Below, piece after piece: positions 1 through 6,442 of a stretch of 8,259 nt of DNA. The position numbers and the translations under genes are program-made. Every line of letters starts with the position of its first letter. Position 1 is the first letter of the stretch. Source of the stretch: an uncultured Terrimonas sp. (GTDB taxonomy: Bacteria; Bacteroidota; Bacteroidia; Chitinophagales; Chitinophagaceae); the NCBI GenBank assembly GCA_946886925.1, contig CAMPJQ010000097.1, forward strand, positions 1 through 8,259, read 5' to 3'. The notes beneath the pieces are model-generated. The model saw only the letters and a program-made list of their open reading frames with translations, was not told where the DNA came from and made no database searches.

Positions 1-426
1 CCAGCTTTTCCATTTACGCAGTCTTTCAGCAATAACTTTTGCGCCATCGTTATTAAATCCCATCCTGTTAACCAGGGCTTTGTCTTTGGGTAAACGAAAC
101 AGCCGTGGCTTGTCGTTTCCTGCCTGCGCCTTTGGGGTAACTGTTCCAATCTCCACAAAGCCAAATCCCAAACATTCCAGTTCCCTCAAATACCTTGCAT
201 TTTTATCAAAACCGGCGCCCAAACCTACCGGGTTGGAAAATGTGAGTGACGAATGCCGGGTATTTAGAACTGTTATTAAACGGTCATCTTTTGGTGGAGT
301 AAAATATCTTTTGATAAAATCCCTTATCCATTTTATGCTGCATAGGCCCTTTAATACGTTCATAGAAAAATAATGTACCCGTTCGGGCGGGAAAAGAAAA
401 AGGATCTTGCGTAATAATGTATACAT
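1..426 (-). CDS. pyrD: Dihydroorotate dehydrogenase (quinone), class 2, N-terminal part (C-terminus beyond window)
   Basis: This is the fourth step of de novo pyrimidine synthesis: the FMN enzyme oxidises dihydroorotate to orotate and passes electrons to membrane quinone. The reverse strand reads 142 codons from an ATG at 426 to the window edge without a stop; the full family length is about 340 residues. The N-terminus has the class 2 membrane-association helices, with the family pattern LF..PERVHYF at residues 11-20. The FMN and barrel motifs follow in order: NPVGLGAGFDKNA at 65-77, EIGTVTPK at 92-99, GNDKPRLFRL at 103-112 and NRMGFNNDG at 120-128. These match E. coli PyrD closely from memory, including GNDKPRLFRL and NRMGFNN. 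The catalytic Ser and the C-terminal phosphate site lie outside the window. It is transcribed divergently from the thiolase gene, with 108 bp between the start codons. The first ATG gives an N-terminus aligned with known class 2 enzymes, so this start is well supported. No Shine-Dalgarno sequence is visible. Confidence 0.95.
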   Translation of the reverse strand, partial: MYTLLRKILFLFPPERVHYFSMNVLKGLCSIKWIRDFIKRYFTPPKDDRLITVLNTRHSSLTFSNPVGLGAGFDKNARYLRELECLGFGFVEIGTVTPKAQAGNDKPRLFRLPKDKALVNRMGFNNDGAKVIAERLRKWKSW

Positions 427-466
427 AACCGGCGCGAAGTTAATAAATGAAAGTGCTAAGCAAGAT

Positions 467-498
467 TTTGGTATCCATATCCGGAACATTTATCTTTG
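467..498 (+). promoter_or_regulatory. Bacteroidota-type promoter for the thiolase gene
   Basis: TTTG at 467-470 and TATCTTTG at 491-498 are separated by 20 bp. This is an exact match to the Bacteroidota primary sigma-factor consensus (-33 TTTG, about 19-21 bp, -7 TAnnTTTG). Transcription would begin near 504-506, leaving a leader of about 30 nt before the ATG at 535. It is the only exact two-part match I found in the intergenic regions. Confidence 0.7.
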
Positions 499-508
499 AA
501 TTACAAAG
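494..508. promoter_or_regulatory. Small dyad overlapping the -7 box (possible operator)
   Basis: CTTTGAATTACAAAG is a perfect 5-bp inverted repeat around a 5-bp AATTA centre. It overlaps the -7 element and the probable transcription start of the thiolase gene, where a repressor could block transcription. Part of the left arm is simply the TTTG of the promoter, so the symmetry may be chance. No regulator gene is in the window. Confidence 0.25.
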
Positions 509-534
509 TTGCATAAACAACTAAACTCAATATC

Positions 535-1713
535 ATGCAGGATGCATATATAGTTGCGGGTTTTCGTACAGCGGTAGGAAAATCCAAACGCGGGGGATTT
601 CGCTTTACCCGGCCCGATGACCTTGCAATAGAAGTGATCAAAAATGTACTTGCTTCTGTACCCCAACTGGAAGCTAAACGGATTGATGATGTAATTGTGG
701 GAAATGCTGTTCCTGAAGCCGAGCAGGGATTACAGGTTGGCCGAATTATCGCCGCGAGGGCATTGGGTATTGAAGTGCCGGGAATGACGATAAACCGCTA
801 TTGCGCTTCGGGTTTAGAAGCCATAGCTATTGCAACAGCTAAAATTCGCACAGGAATGGCGGAATGTATTGTTGCAGGCGGTACCGAAAGCATGAGTCTT
901 GTTCCAACTGCAGGGTGGAAACCAGTTCCGGCTTATTCCATTGCCAAAGATGAACCTGATTATTACCTGAGCATGGGATTAACAGCAGAGGCTGTTGCTA
1001 AAGAGTATAATGTAAACCGTGAAGACCAGGATGTTTTTTCATATGGTTCTCATCAAAAGGCTATTAATGCCATACAAAATGGTTATTTTAAAACCGGTAT
1101 TTTACCTGTGACAGTTGAAGACGTATATGTGGATGATAAAGGAAAGAGACAAACCCGGAGCTATGTTATGGATACCGATGAGGGACCCCGCAAGGATACT
1201 TCAGTTGAAGTGCTGTCAAAATTAAAACCGGTTTTTGCCGCAGGAGGCTCAGTAACAGCGGGAAATTCTTCCCAAACCAGCGATGGCGCCGCCTTTGTAA
1301 TTGTGATGGGAGAAAATATGGTGAAGGAATTAGGCCTTAAGCCATGGGCCAGATTAGTTGCTTGCGCTTCTGCCGGCGTGCATCCGCGAATTATGGGCGT
1401 AGGGCCAATTGAGGCGGTACCGAAAGCGTTGAAACAGGCGGGTATGTCATTGAATAATATTGACCTGGTTGAACTAAATGAGGCCTTTGCCTCCCAATCG
1501 CTTGCAGTAATACGTACATTGGGGATCAATCCGGAGATTGTAAATATAAATGGAGGCGCTATTGCTTTAGGGCACCCCTTAGGCTGCACCGGTTGTAAAC
1601 TCACCATACAGATTACGCATGATATGAAACGTTTGAATAAGAAATATGGCATTGTAACTGCCTGTGTGGGCGGCGGCCAGGGAATAGCAGGAATAATCGA
1701 AAATATTAGCTAA
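535..1713 (+). CDS. fadA: Acetyl-CoA C-acyltransferase (degradative 3-ketoacyl-CoA thiolase)
   Basis: This enzyme catalyses the last step of fatty-acid beta-oxidation: CoA-dependent cleavage of 3-ketoacyl-CoA to acetyl-CoA and a shortened acyl-CoA, in the cytoplasm. At 392 residues it has the usual thiolase length. The nucleophile is C90 (INRYCASGLEAI). The other catalytic motifs are NEAF at 315-318, H347 in GGAIALGHPLGCTG, and C377 in ACVGGGQG. GGTESMS at 115-121 is also typical. The start QDAYIVAGFRTAVGK is the canonical beta-strand start of thiolases, so the ATG at 535 is secure. An acetoacetyl-CoA thiolase (biosynthetic) is the main alternative. The long 190-225 insertion-like segment and the GHPLGC form favour the degradative type, but the sequence alone does not fix chain length. 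In relatives the gene often sits beside a hydroxyacyl-CoA dehydrogenase/enoyl-CoA hydratase gene. Here it stands alone, with its own promoter upstream and a terminator 45 bp downstream. C354 in GCTGCKL replaces the more usual Ala. Confidence 0.93.
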   Translation: MQDAYIVAGFRTAVGKSKRGGFRFTRPDDLAIEVIKNVLASVPQLEAKRIDDVIVGNAVPEAEQGLQVGRIIAARALGIEVPGMTINRYCASGLEAIAIATAKIRTGMAECIVAGGTESMSLVPTAGWKPVPAYSIAKDEPDYYLSMGLTAEAVAKEYNVNREDQDVFSYGSHQKAINAIQNGYFKTGILPVTVEDVYVDDKGKRQTRSYVMDTDEGPRKDTSVEVLSKLKPVFAAGGSVTAGNSSQTSDGAAFVIVMGENMVKELGLKPWARLVACASAGVHPRIMGVGPIEAVPKALKQAGMSLNNIDLVELNEAFASQSLAVIRTLGINPEIVNINGGAIALGHPLGCTGCKLTIQITHDMKRLNKKYGIVTACVGGGQGIAGIIENIS

Positions 1714-1757
1714 ATAGTAACTTCTCAAATAAAAAATTAGGTGGATTTTAGTTTTAC

Positions 1758-1784
1758 ACCCGGGGTATGCTTCCGGGTTTTATT
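1758..1784 (+). terminator. Rho-independent-like terminator after the thiolase gene
   Basis: ACCCGGGG (1758-1765) pairs with TTCCGGGT (1771-1778) as an 8-bp stem with two G-U pairs around a 5-nt loop. It is followed by TTTATT. It lies 45 bp after the thiolase stop. The opposite strand has no U-run, so it acts on the plus strand only. Confidence 0.7.
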
Positions 1785-2021
1785 ATGTCTGTACCTGGTG
1801 TAATTCTGCAAAAATAACAGGGACTATGGACAGAAAAGCCAATGGAAAAGTAAAACCATACGCATTGAAATCGTTTTTTGCCCTGCAGCAATGTTTTAAA
1901 ACTTATACTATGTTTATCTTATCTTTATCAGAGATGAAGGAACAGTAAATGTAGCCGATCGGTTTAACTGAATAAATCACTTTTAACAAGGGATACTTCA
2001 AACCAATATCTTATACTCAGC
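1785..2021. other. Intergenic region upstream of the histidine kinase gene
   Basis: No recognisable gene or RNA is seen here. There are two near-matches to the Bacteroidota -7 box: TATGTTTA at 1909-1916 and TATCTTTA at 1920-1927, each 7 of 8. A TATACT at 1904-1909 also occurs. None has a TTTG at the proper distance; the nearest is at 1877-1880, which is 28 bp before the first box. The kinase promoter is probably in this stretch but cannot be fixed from sequence. A 40-codon open frame at 1826-1948 resembles nothing I know. Confidence 0.4.
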
Positions 2022-3866
2022 ATGAGAGGCTCCACAACAGCATTTTACATTTTGTTCTTTTGTTTTTTTTGCCACACAACTTCAGCCCAGGATGATACCT
2101 CCCATTTAAAGGCATTGTACGACCGCGTGCTTGATTTTGGCAGTGTTAAGGCCGATTCTGTTCTGTTTTATGCGAACTATATTGATAGAGAAGCAAAAAA
2201 GCTGGACTTTAATAAAGGAGCTGTATTGTCGTTAAGGCTTAAAGGAATTTACCAGGAATTCAGGGAAGACTACGACTCAGCCATAAATTATTATTACCAG
2301 GCGCTCGAACAGGCCAGGATGTTAAAAAGAAATGAGTATGAAGCTGCTGCTTTGAGCGATCTGGCTATGGCGTATAACAATATTGGTCAGCCTCAAAAAG
2401 CAAGAGATTTTTTTAAGGAAGCATTCCAGGTATCCATACAGCGAAAAGAGGCGTCATCCATATTTACAAACAGTTCCAACCTCGGTTCCATTTATAATCG
2501 CCTTGAATCTCCGGACAGCGCTTTATTTTATTTGGAGCAGGCTGAAAGCATCGCCCAAAAATACAATCTTCACATTGATCTCCATTCTGTATACAACAAC
2601 ATAGGAAATGCATGGTTTCACAAAAAGCAATGGACTAAAGCCCTTCATTTTTTTAAACTCAACTATTCTGCGAATATTGCCAATAACGACATGGACATGC
2701 TTTGGTACGACTGCCTGAATATAGGAGATGTGTACATTGAAAAGAGAAATTTCGATTCGGCCCGTAAATACATTGATCTTTCTTTTGATATGGCAAAATC
2801 TCAGGAGTCCAAAAAGAAAGAAGCGGACGTTCATCTCCTGTATTCTAAATATTATTCTGCTCGTGGTGATTATAAGTCGGCCTACAAACATTTTACGGAC
2901 TGGCATACGCTGGACACGGCCCTGGTTAACCAGCGTACGTTACATACTGTTGCTGAACTGCAGGAAAAATATAACATGAAGCAAAAGGAGCAGCAAAACA
3001 AAATGCTGGGACTTGAGATCGCCAGGCAAAAACTCGAAAAGAGGAATATTCTTTTTATGGCATTGGGCATAGCGGCGTTGGCTGTTTCGGCCTTTATTAG
3101 TTTACTGCTTATAAGAAGAAAGAATAACCTGCTGAAGAAACAAAATGAGTTGATACAAAAACAGAATAGTAAACTTGCCCTGCTTAATGCCGAAAAAAAT
3201 TCTCTCATCAGTGTAGTCTCGCATGATTTAAATGGTCCTTTTACCAGCATAAAAATGTGGAGCCAGATCTTATTGTCGGATATTTCTAATTTTACTGCCG
3301 ACCAGAAAAAAGCACTCTACCGCATTCAGTCGTCGGCAGATAATGGTGAGCTTTTAATAAGAGATATTCTATACATTGAAAAAGAAGAAATTAAACACCA
3401 TACATTAAACCTGGAGCAGTTGGATGTAAATGCTTTTTTAGACGACATTGTACATATGTACCATCCGCAGGCCCAACAAAAGGACATTACGATGGACTAT
3501 GTTGCCGGCAAGAATCCCATAATGCTCATAAGTGACCGTTATATTGTAAGCCGCATCTGCGAAAACCTGCTGAGCAACGCCATTAAATTTACACCCCGTG
3601 GTAAAAAGGTTTTGGTGAGCCTCGTAGATATACCTGAAGAGGTTCATATTAAGGTAGAAGATGAGGGTGTGGGAATAGCTAAAGAAGATATTCCATATCT
3701 CTTTTCCAAATACAGGAAAATCTCCTCTATGCCCACGGAGGGCGAATACTCCACCGGACTGGGCCTGTCTATTGTAAAAAGGCTGGTGGAAGAGTTGAAT
3801 GGGAAAATATTATGTGAAAGTGAACCTGGTAAGGGAAGCGTTTTTACTGTAATTCTTCAGAAGTAA
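2022..3866 (+). CDS. TPR-containing sensor histidine kinase
   Basis: This is a 614-residue membrane histidine kinase that would autophosphorylate and pass phosphate to an unidentified response regulator. Residues 1-22 form a signal peptide (hydrophobic YILFFCFFC, then TTSAQ). About six tetratricopeptide repeats follow, near 70-103, 108-141, 147-180, 187-220, 227-260 and 267-297. A charged coiled-coil linker is at 310-342, one membrane helix at about 343-364, and a second coiled coil at 366-392. The HisKA domain has phospho-acceptor H401 in VVSHDLNGPF. The HATPase_c domain shows the N box (ENLLSNAIKF, 514-523), G1 (DEGVGI, 547-552), an F-box-like LFSKY (560-564) and G2 (STGLGLSIV, 577-585). 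All catalytic motifs are intact. The topology puts the TPR sensor in the periplasm and the kinase in the cytoplasm. No receiver or DNA-binding domain is fused and no regulator gene is adjacent, so it looks like an orphan kinase. It converges on the ABC transporter gene with only 27 bp between. The input signal is unknown. Confidence 0.9.
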   Translation: MRGSTTAFYILFFCFFCHTTSAQDDTSHLKALYDRVLDFGSVKADSVLFYANYIDREAKKLDFNKGAVLSLRLKGIYQEFREDYDSAINYYYQALEQARMLKRNEYEAAALSDLAMAYNNIGQPQKARDFFKEAFQVSIQRKEASSIFTNSSNLGSIYNRLESPDSALFYLEQAESIAQKYNLHIDLHSVYNNIGNAWFHKKQWTKALHFFKLNYSANIANNDMDMLWYDCLNIGDVYIEKRNFDSARKYIDLSFDMAKSQESKKKEADVHLLYSKYYSARGDYKSAYKHFTDWHTLDTALVNQRTLHTVAELQEKYNMKQKEQQNKMLGLEIARQKLEKRNILFMALGIAALAVSAFISLLLIRRKNNLLKKQNELIQKQNSKLALLNAEKNSLISVVSHDLNGPFTSIKMWSQILLSDISNFTADQKKALYRIQSSADNGELLIRDILYIEKEEIKHHTLNLEQLDVNAFLDDIVHMYHPQAQQKDITMDYVAGKNPIMLISDRYIVSRICENLLSNAIKFTPRGKKVLVSLVDIPEEVHIKVEDEGVGIAKEDIPYLFSKYRKISSMPTEGEYSTGLGLSIVKRLVEELNGKILCESEPGKGSVFTVILQK

Positions 3867-3893
3867 ATGTATCCCTCAAACAAGCAACGCTTC

Positions 3894-5696
3894 TTAGGCA
3901 GATTCGGCAGGAACTTCCTGTAAGATGGCCGGTTTTTTTCTTTCCCCGATCTGTTGCCTCCACATAGCATAGTATAACCCTTTTTCCTCTACAAGTGAAT
4001 CGTGCGAGCCTTTTTCCACTATTTCGCCTTTTTCAAGTACATAAATCCTGTCGGCATGCATAATGGTGGAAAGACGGTGGGCAATGAGTATGGTGATTTG
4101 ATTTTGCTGAGAGGAAACCTGCCTGATGGTACCGGTAACTTCTTCTTCGGTAAGGGAATCTAATGCCGATGTAGCTTCATCAAAGATGAGCAGCCTTGGA
4201 TGACGTAGCAAAGCCCTGGCGATAGACAAACGTTGCTTTTCGCCCCCGGATAATTTTAATCCTCCCTCGCCTATCATTGTTTCTATTCCTTTTTCGGCCC
4301 TGCTCAGTAAATTGCTGCAGGAAGCTTTGTTTAATGCATCTAAAAGGTCGCGCTCACTGGCGGAGGGGTTTACAAATAACAAGTTCTCTTTGATTGTGCC
4401 TGCAAACAACTGGGTATCTTGTGTAACAAAACCAATCTGGTTGCGCATGTCTTCATAATTAATGGAGCTTTCGTCAATATCATTGTATAATATTTTCCCT
4501 TCCTTTGGCCGGTAGAGACCAACTAATAATTTCATGAGCGTAGATTTTCCAGCACCTGAAGGACCTACAAAGGCAATGGTTTCACCTCTTCGTACATTAA
4601 AACTAATTTTATCAATGGCATTTTGCTGGGCGGTCTGGTGTTTAAAGGCAACATTTCTAAATTCGAGTGTATTGATTTCGCCCAGGTGTAAAGGATTATC
4701 CGGCTGTGGTTCGGGCTTTTTCTGCATCAATGCTCTAAAGTTAATGAGTGAGGCTTCCGCTTCGCGATACGAAAGGATGATATTTCCTATTTCCTGCAAA
4801 GGTCCAAAAACAAAAAAAGAAAAGATCTGCATGGTCACCAACTGACCTGCATTCATTCTGTCTTTGAATATCAGCCAGAGCAGCATGAACAGAATTACCT
4901 GGCGCAATGTGTTTACAAATGTTCCCTGTATAAAACTGATGCTGCGTATGCGCTTGACTTTAGTGATCTCAAGTCCCAGTATTTTATAAGTATTCGTATT
5001 CAAACGGCTTACTTCCTGGTGGGTAAGCCCGAGACTTTTTACCAGTTCAATATTGCGCAATGACTCGGTGGTAGCTCCGGCGAGAGAAGTGGTTTGGGCA
5101 ACAATGTTCTTTTGTATGGTTTTTACTTTTTTACTGAGGAGGTTGGTAATGATGACCAGCAAAAATATACCACCAAAATAAATGGGCGGTAATGACCAGT
5201 GAATGCTAAAAGCGAAGGTGCCTACAAAAGCGATACCTATTATTACCGTAAAAAGCACGTTTACGAAATACGACATGAATCTTTCGGTATCGGTTCTTAC
5301 TTTTTGCAAAATGCTGAGTGTTTCCCCGCTGCGCTGATCCTCAAATTCCTGGTAGGGTAGTTTCATTGCATGTTGCAATCCTTCTGTAAATACCTTTGCC
5401 CCGAATTTCTGGATAACCACATTTAAAAAATAATCCTGGAAATTTTTTGCAATACGGCTGATCATGGCTACGCCTATTGATGCAAGAAGCAGCCACAGAA
5501 CACTATTGTAAGGTTTCGTAAAAAAATCAGACCAGGCGTAACCAGTGGGATTTTTGGCATAATCATTTGCCAGGTTCACCAGATTACCAAAAATGATGGG
5601 GTCAAATAAGGAAAAACCTATATTCATGGCTGCCAGTACCAGCACCAGTAATACCAGCCATTTGAATGGCCTCAGGTAGGTGAAAAGAATTTTCAT
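3894..5696 (-). CDS. ABC exporter half-transporter (fused membrane and ATPase domains)
   Basis: This is a 600-residue inner-membrane exporter subunit of the MsbA/lipid/multidrug type, expected to work as a dimer; the substrate cannot be told from sequence. Six membrane helices fall near 12-33, 65-84, 143-163, 170-187, 262-279 and 286-305. The nucleotide-binding domain runs from about 343. It has Walker A GPSGAGKST (378-386), Q-loop Q426, signature LSGGEKQ (482-488), Walker B RLLIFDE (501-507) with the catalytic Glu, D-loop SALD (510-513) and switch H540. ATP hydrolysis should therefore be possible. The A-loop position, usually Tyr, is H353 (VAFKH). The ATG at 5696 gives MKILFTYLRPFKW, the normal start of this family. 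Longer in-frame starts (ATG at 5741, TTG at 5801) add a poorly conserved leader, and the latter lies inside a terminator hairpin, so they are rejected. No partner half-transporter is adjacent, suggesting a homodimer. The promoter was not identified. Confidence 0.93.
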   Translation of the reverse strand: MKILFTYLRPFKWLVLLVLVLAAMNIGFSLFDPIIFGNLVNLANDYAKNPTGYAWSDFFTKPYNSVLWLLLASIGVAMISRIAKNFQDYFLNVVIQKFGAKVFTEGLQHAMKLPYQEFEDQRSGETLSILQKVRTDTERFMSYFVNVLFTVIIGIAFVGTFAFSIHWSLPPIYFGGIFLLVIITNLLSKKVKTIQKNIVAQTTSLAGATTESLRNIELVKSLGLTHQEVSRLNTNTYKILGLEITKVKRIRSISFIQGTFVNTLRQVILFMLLWLIFKDRMNAGQLVTMQIFSFFVFGPLQEIGNIILSYREAEASLINFRALMQKKPEPQPDNPLHLGEINTLEFRNVAFKHQTAQQNAIDKISFNVRRGETIAFVGPSGAGKSTLMKLLVGLYRPKEGKILYNDIDESSINYEDMRNQIGFVTQDTQLFAGTIKENLLFVNPSASERDLLDALNKASCSNLLSRAEKGIETMIGEGGLKLSGGEKQRLSIARALLRHPRLLIFDEATSALDSLTEEEVTGTIRQVSSQQNQITILIAHRLSTIMHADRIYVLEKGEIVEKGSHDSLVEEKGLYYAMWRQQIGERKKPAILQEVPAESA

Positions 5697-5781
5697 ACTT
5701 AAAAGTAATAAGAGATTGTGACCGGGAAAGACGTATTGCATCAAATTATGTACAAATTTCACTTTTGTGACAGGATGGCTG

Positions 5782-5814
5782 AAAATAAAAACCTCCACCA
5801 AAAACTGGTGGAGG
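5782..5814 (-). terminator. Strong minus-strand intrinsic terminator
   Basis: CCTCCACC (5792-5799) and GGTGGAGG (5807-5814) form a perfect 8-bp G+C-rich stem with a 7-nt loop. Read on the minus strand, it is followed at once by TTTTTATTTT (5791-5782). The plus-strand tail (AATCTTTTT) is weaker but could give some bidirectional activity. No plus-strand gene lies upstream, so the signal must end a minus-strand transcript. That could be read-through from the cystathionine beta-synthase gene or a separate transcript from 5.8-6.4 kb. It also insulates the ABC exporter gene downstream. Confidence 0.8.
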
Positions 5815-6081
5815 AATCTTTTTCGAGCCTACTAAGATTAGTTGGGCTTCGCAGGATTGGACTTTGGTTCAACAGTAATAATCATTTCAGTTTCGTTGTC
5901 CAAGGTTGGGGCTTTCTGGTTTGCAATATTGGATTCGATCCGGGGCGGTTTTTCAGGTCGTGGAAATTGGATTTTGTTAAGGTCTTTCGGTTTTAGGAAA
6001 CTGGAATTTTTTCTTTGGATATTGGTTTTTGGTTTTCTCTATGGTATTGGGTTGCTATTTAATATATTTAACAACAAAAGA

Positions 6082-6200
6082 AAGTTGATTGATACTGGAT
6101 TTTATTCTAGCCTTTTCAAAGGATTTGGAATTCAATTTTTTTCAGGACGGTTTTCAGGACTTTTGGACGGTTGAGGCGTAGCTTCCTCATCAATCAACTT
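6082..6200. repeat. 12-bp inverted repeat with 95-bp spacer
   Basis: AAGTTGATTGAT (6082-6093) and ATCAATCAACTT (6189-6200) are perfect reverse complements. In RNA they would close a long stem around a 95-nt interior. The arms are A+T-rich. They have no target-site duplication or transposase, so this is not a mobile element. Confidence 0.5.
6139..6172. repeat. Short tandem repeat of a TTTTCAGGAC unit
   Basis: TTTTCAGGAC occurs at 6139-6148 and again at 6151-6160, with a 12-bp period. A partial third unit (TTTTGGACGG, 6161-6170) follows. GGACGGTT is repeated at 6145-6152 and 6165-6172. A related TTTTTCAGGTC lies near 5949-5959. On the minus strand the units read as Pro-Glu-Lys/Asn codons of the degenerate frame. 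Confidence 0.5.
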
Positions 6201-6412
6201 CAAAACAAAAATACTAACCAGTTATCCACCGTGCAAGAGCGCTTTTCCCCATTTTTTAAGTTATGTTTTTTACGCATTGAGTACGTAAACCTGCTAAATA
6301 TCTGAGGGGAATATACGATTTAATATGCAGGTACAACTACTAAATAACATTAAAAGAAGGAGAATATAAACTTATGAAATGCTATGCTATACCGCGTTTG
6401 AGTATGTCTGCA

Positions 6413-6442
6413 GGTGAGCCGGAACAAAAGTTCAAACTCACC
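6413..6442 (-). other. Stem-loop at the 3' end of the cystathionine beta-synthase gene
   Basis: GGTGAG (6413-6418) pairs with CTCACC (6437-6442), and inside it GAAC (6422-6425) pairs with GTTC (6430-6433), with an internal loop between. It overlaps the stop codon of the gene. No U-run follows on the minus strand, so it is a poor intrinsic terminator. It may be a chance structure or an mRNA-end stabiliser. Confidence 0.35.

Larger units (their letters stand above)
5838..6277 (-). pseudogene. Degenerate Pro/Lys-rich reading frame, possible gene remnant
   Basis: I do not recognise this protein. An ATG at 6277 opens a 25-codon frame (starting MRKKHNLKNGEKR, ending DNWLVFLF) that stops at 6200. 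The adjacent frame is open from 6221 and encodes LVSIFVLKLIDEEATP, then QPSKSPENRPEKN, before TGA at 6134-6132. The same frame continues through TAA (6104-6102) and TAG (6041-6039). It then stays open for 66 codons to TAA at 5840-5838, rich in Pro, Lys, Asn and Glu and including FPRPEKPPR and VEPKSNPAKPN. Motifs of the PENRPEK/PRPEKP kind on both sides of the stops, in one frame, suggest a single ancestral low-complexity coding stretch with a frameshift and three stops. A terminator lies 24 bp after the last stop, as expected for a former gene. The alternative is non-coding A/C-rich DNA whose bias mimics Pro/Lys codons. Evidence is weak. Confidence 0.25.
5697..6437. other. Long gene-poor region between the ABC exporter and cystathionine beta-synthase genes
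   Basis: Apart from the terminator, repeats and degenerate frame listed separately, I see no gene here. From about 5840 to 6180 the plus strand is strikingly rich in G and T (the minus strand in A and C). This creates long open frames on the plus strand, such as 5842-6174, whose Gly/Phe-rich translations look like artefacts of composition. No tRNA, tmRNA, 6S or SRP RNA signature was recognised. Confidence 0.5.

Noticed and set aside
80..373. Plus-strand open frame of 97 codons
   Set aside because: It is antisense to pyrD, whose motifs are unmistakable on the other strand.
1826..1948. 40-codon plus-strand frame between the thiolase and kinase genes
   Set aside because: There is no similarity to anything known and no promoter or start context. 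It is of a length expected by chance.
3860..3894. AGAAG/CTTCT pairing between the convergent kinase and exporter genes as a shared terminator
   Set aside because: The stem is only 5 bp with a 25-nt loop and no proper U-run on either strand.
5697..5801. N-terminal extension of the ABC exporter to 5741 or 5801
   Set aside because: The extension is not family-like, the TTG at 5801 lies in a terminator hairpin, and the ATG at 5696 gives the canonical exporter start.
5842..6174. Plus-strand open frame of 110 codons, Gly/Phe-rich and hydrophobic
   Set aside because: Its composition follows from the G/T-rich strand. No domain, signal or start context supports it, and the minus strand looks more coding-like.
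6221..6229. DnaA-box-like TTATCCACC within an A+T-rich gap
   Set aside because: It is a single copy with a mismatch at the last base. No cluster of boxes and no dnaA or dnaN nearby, so an origin is not supported.
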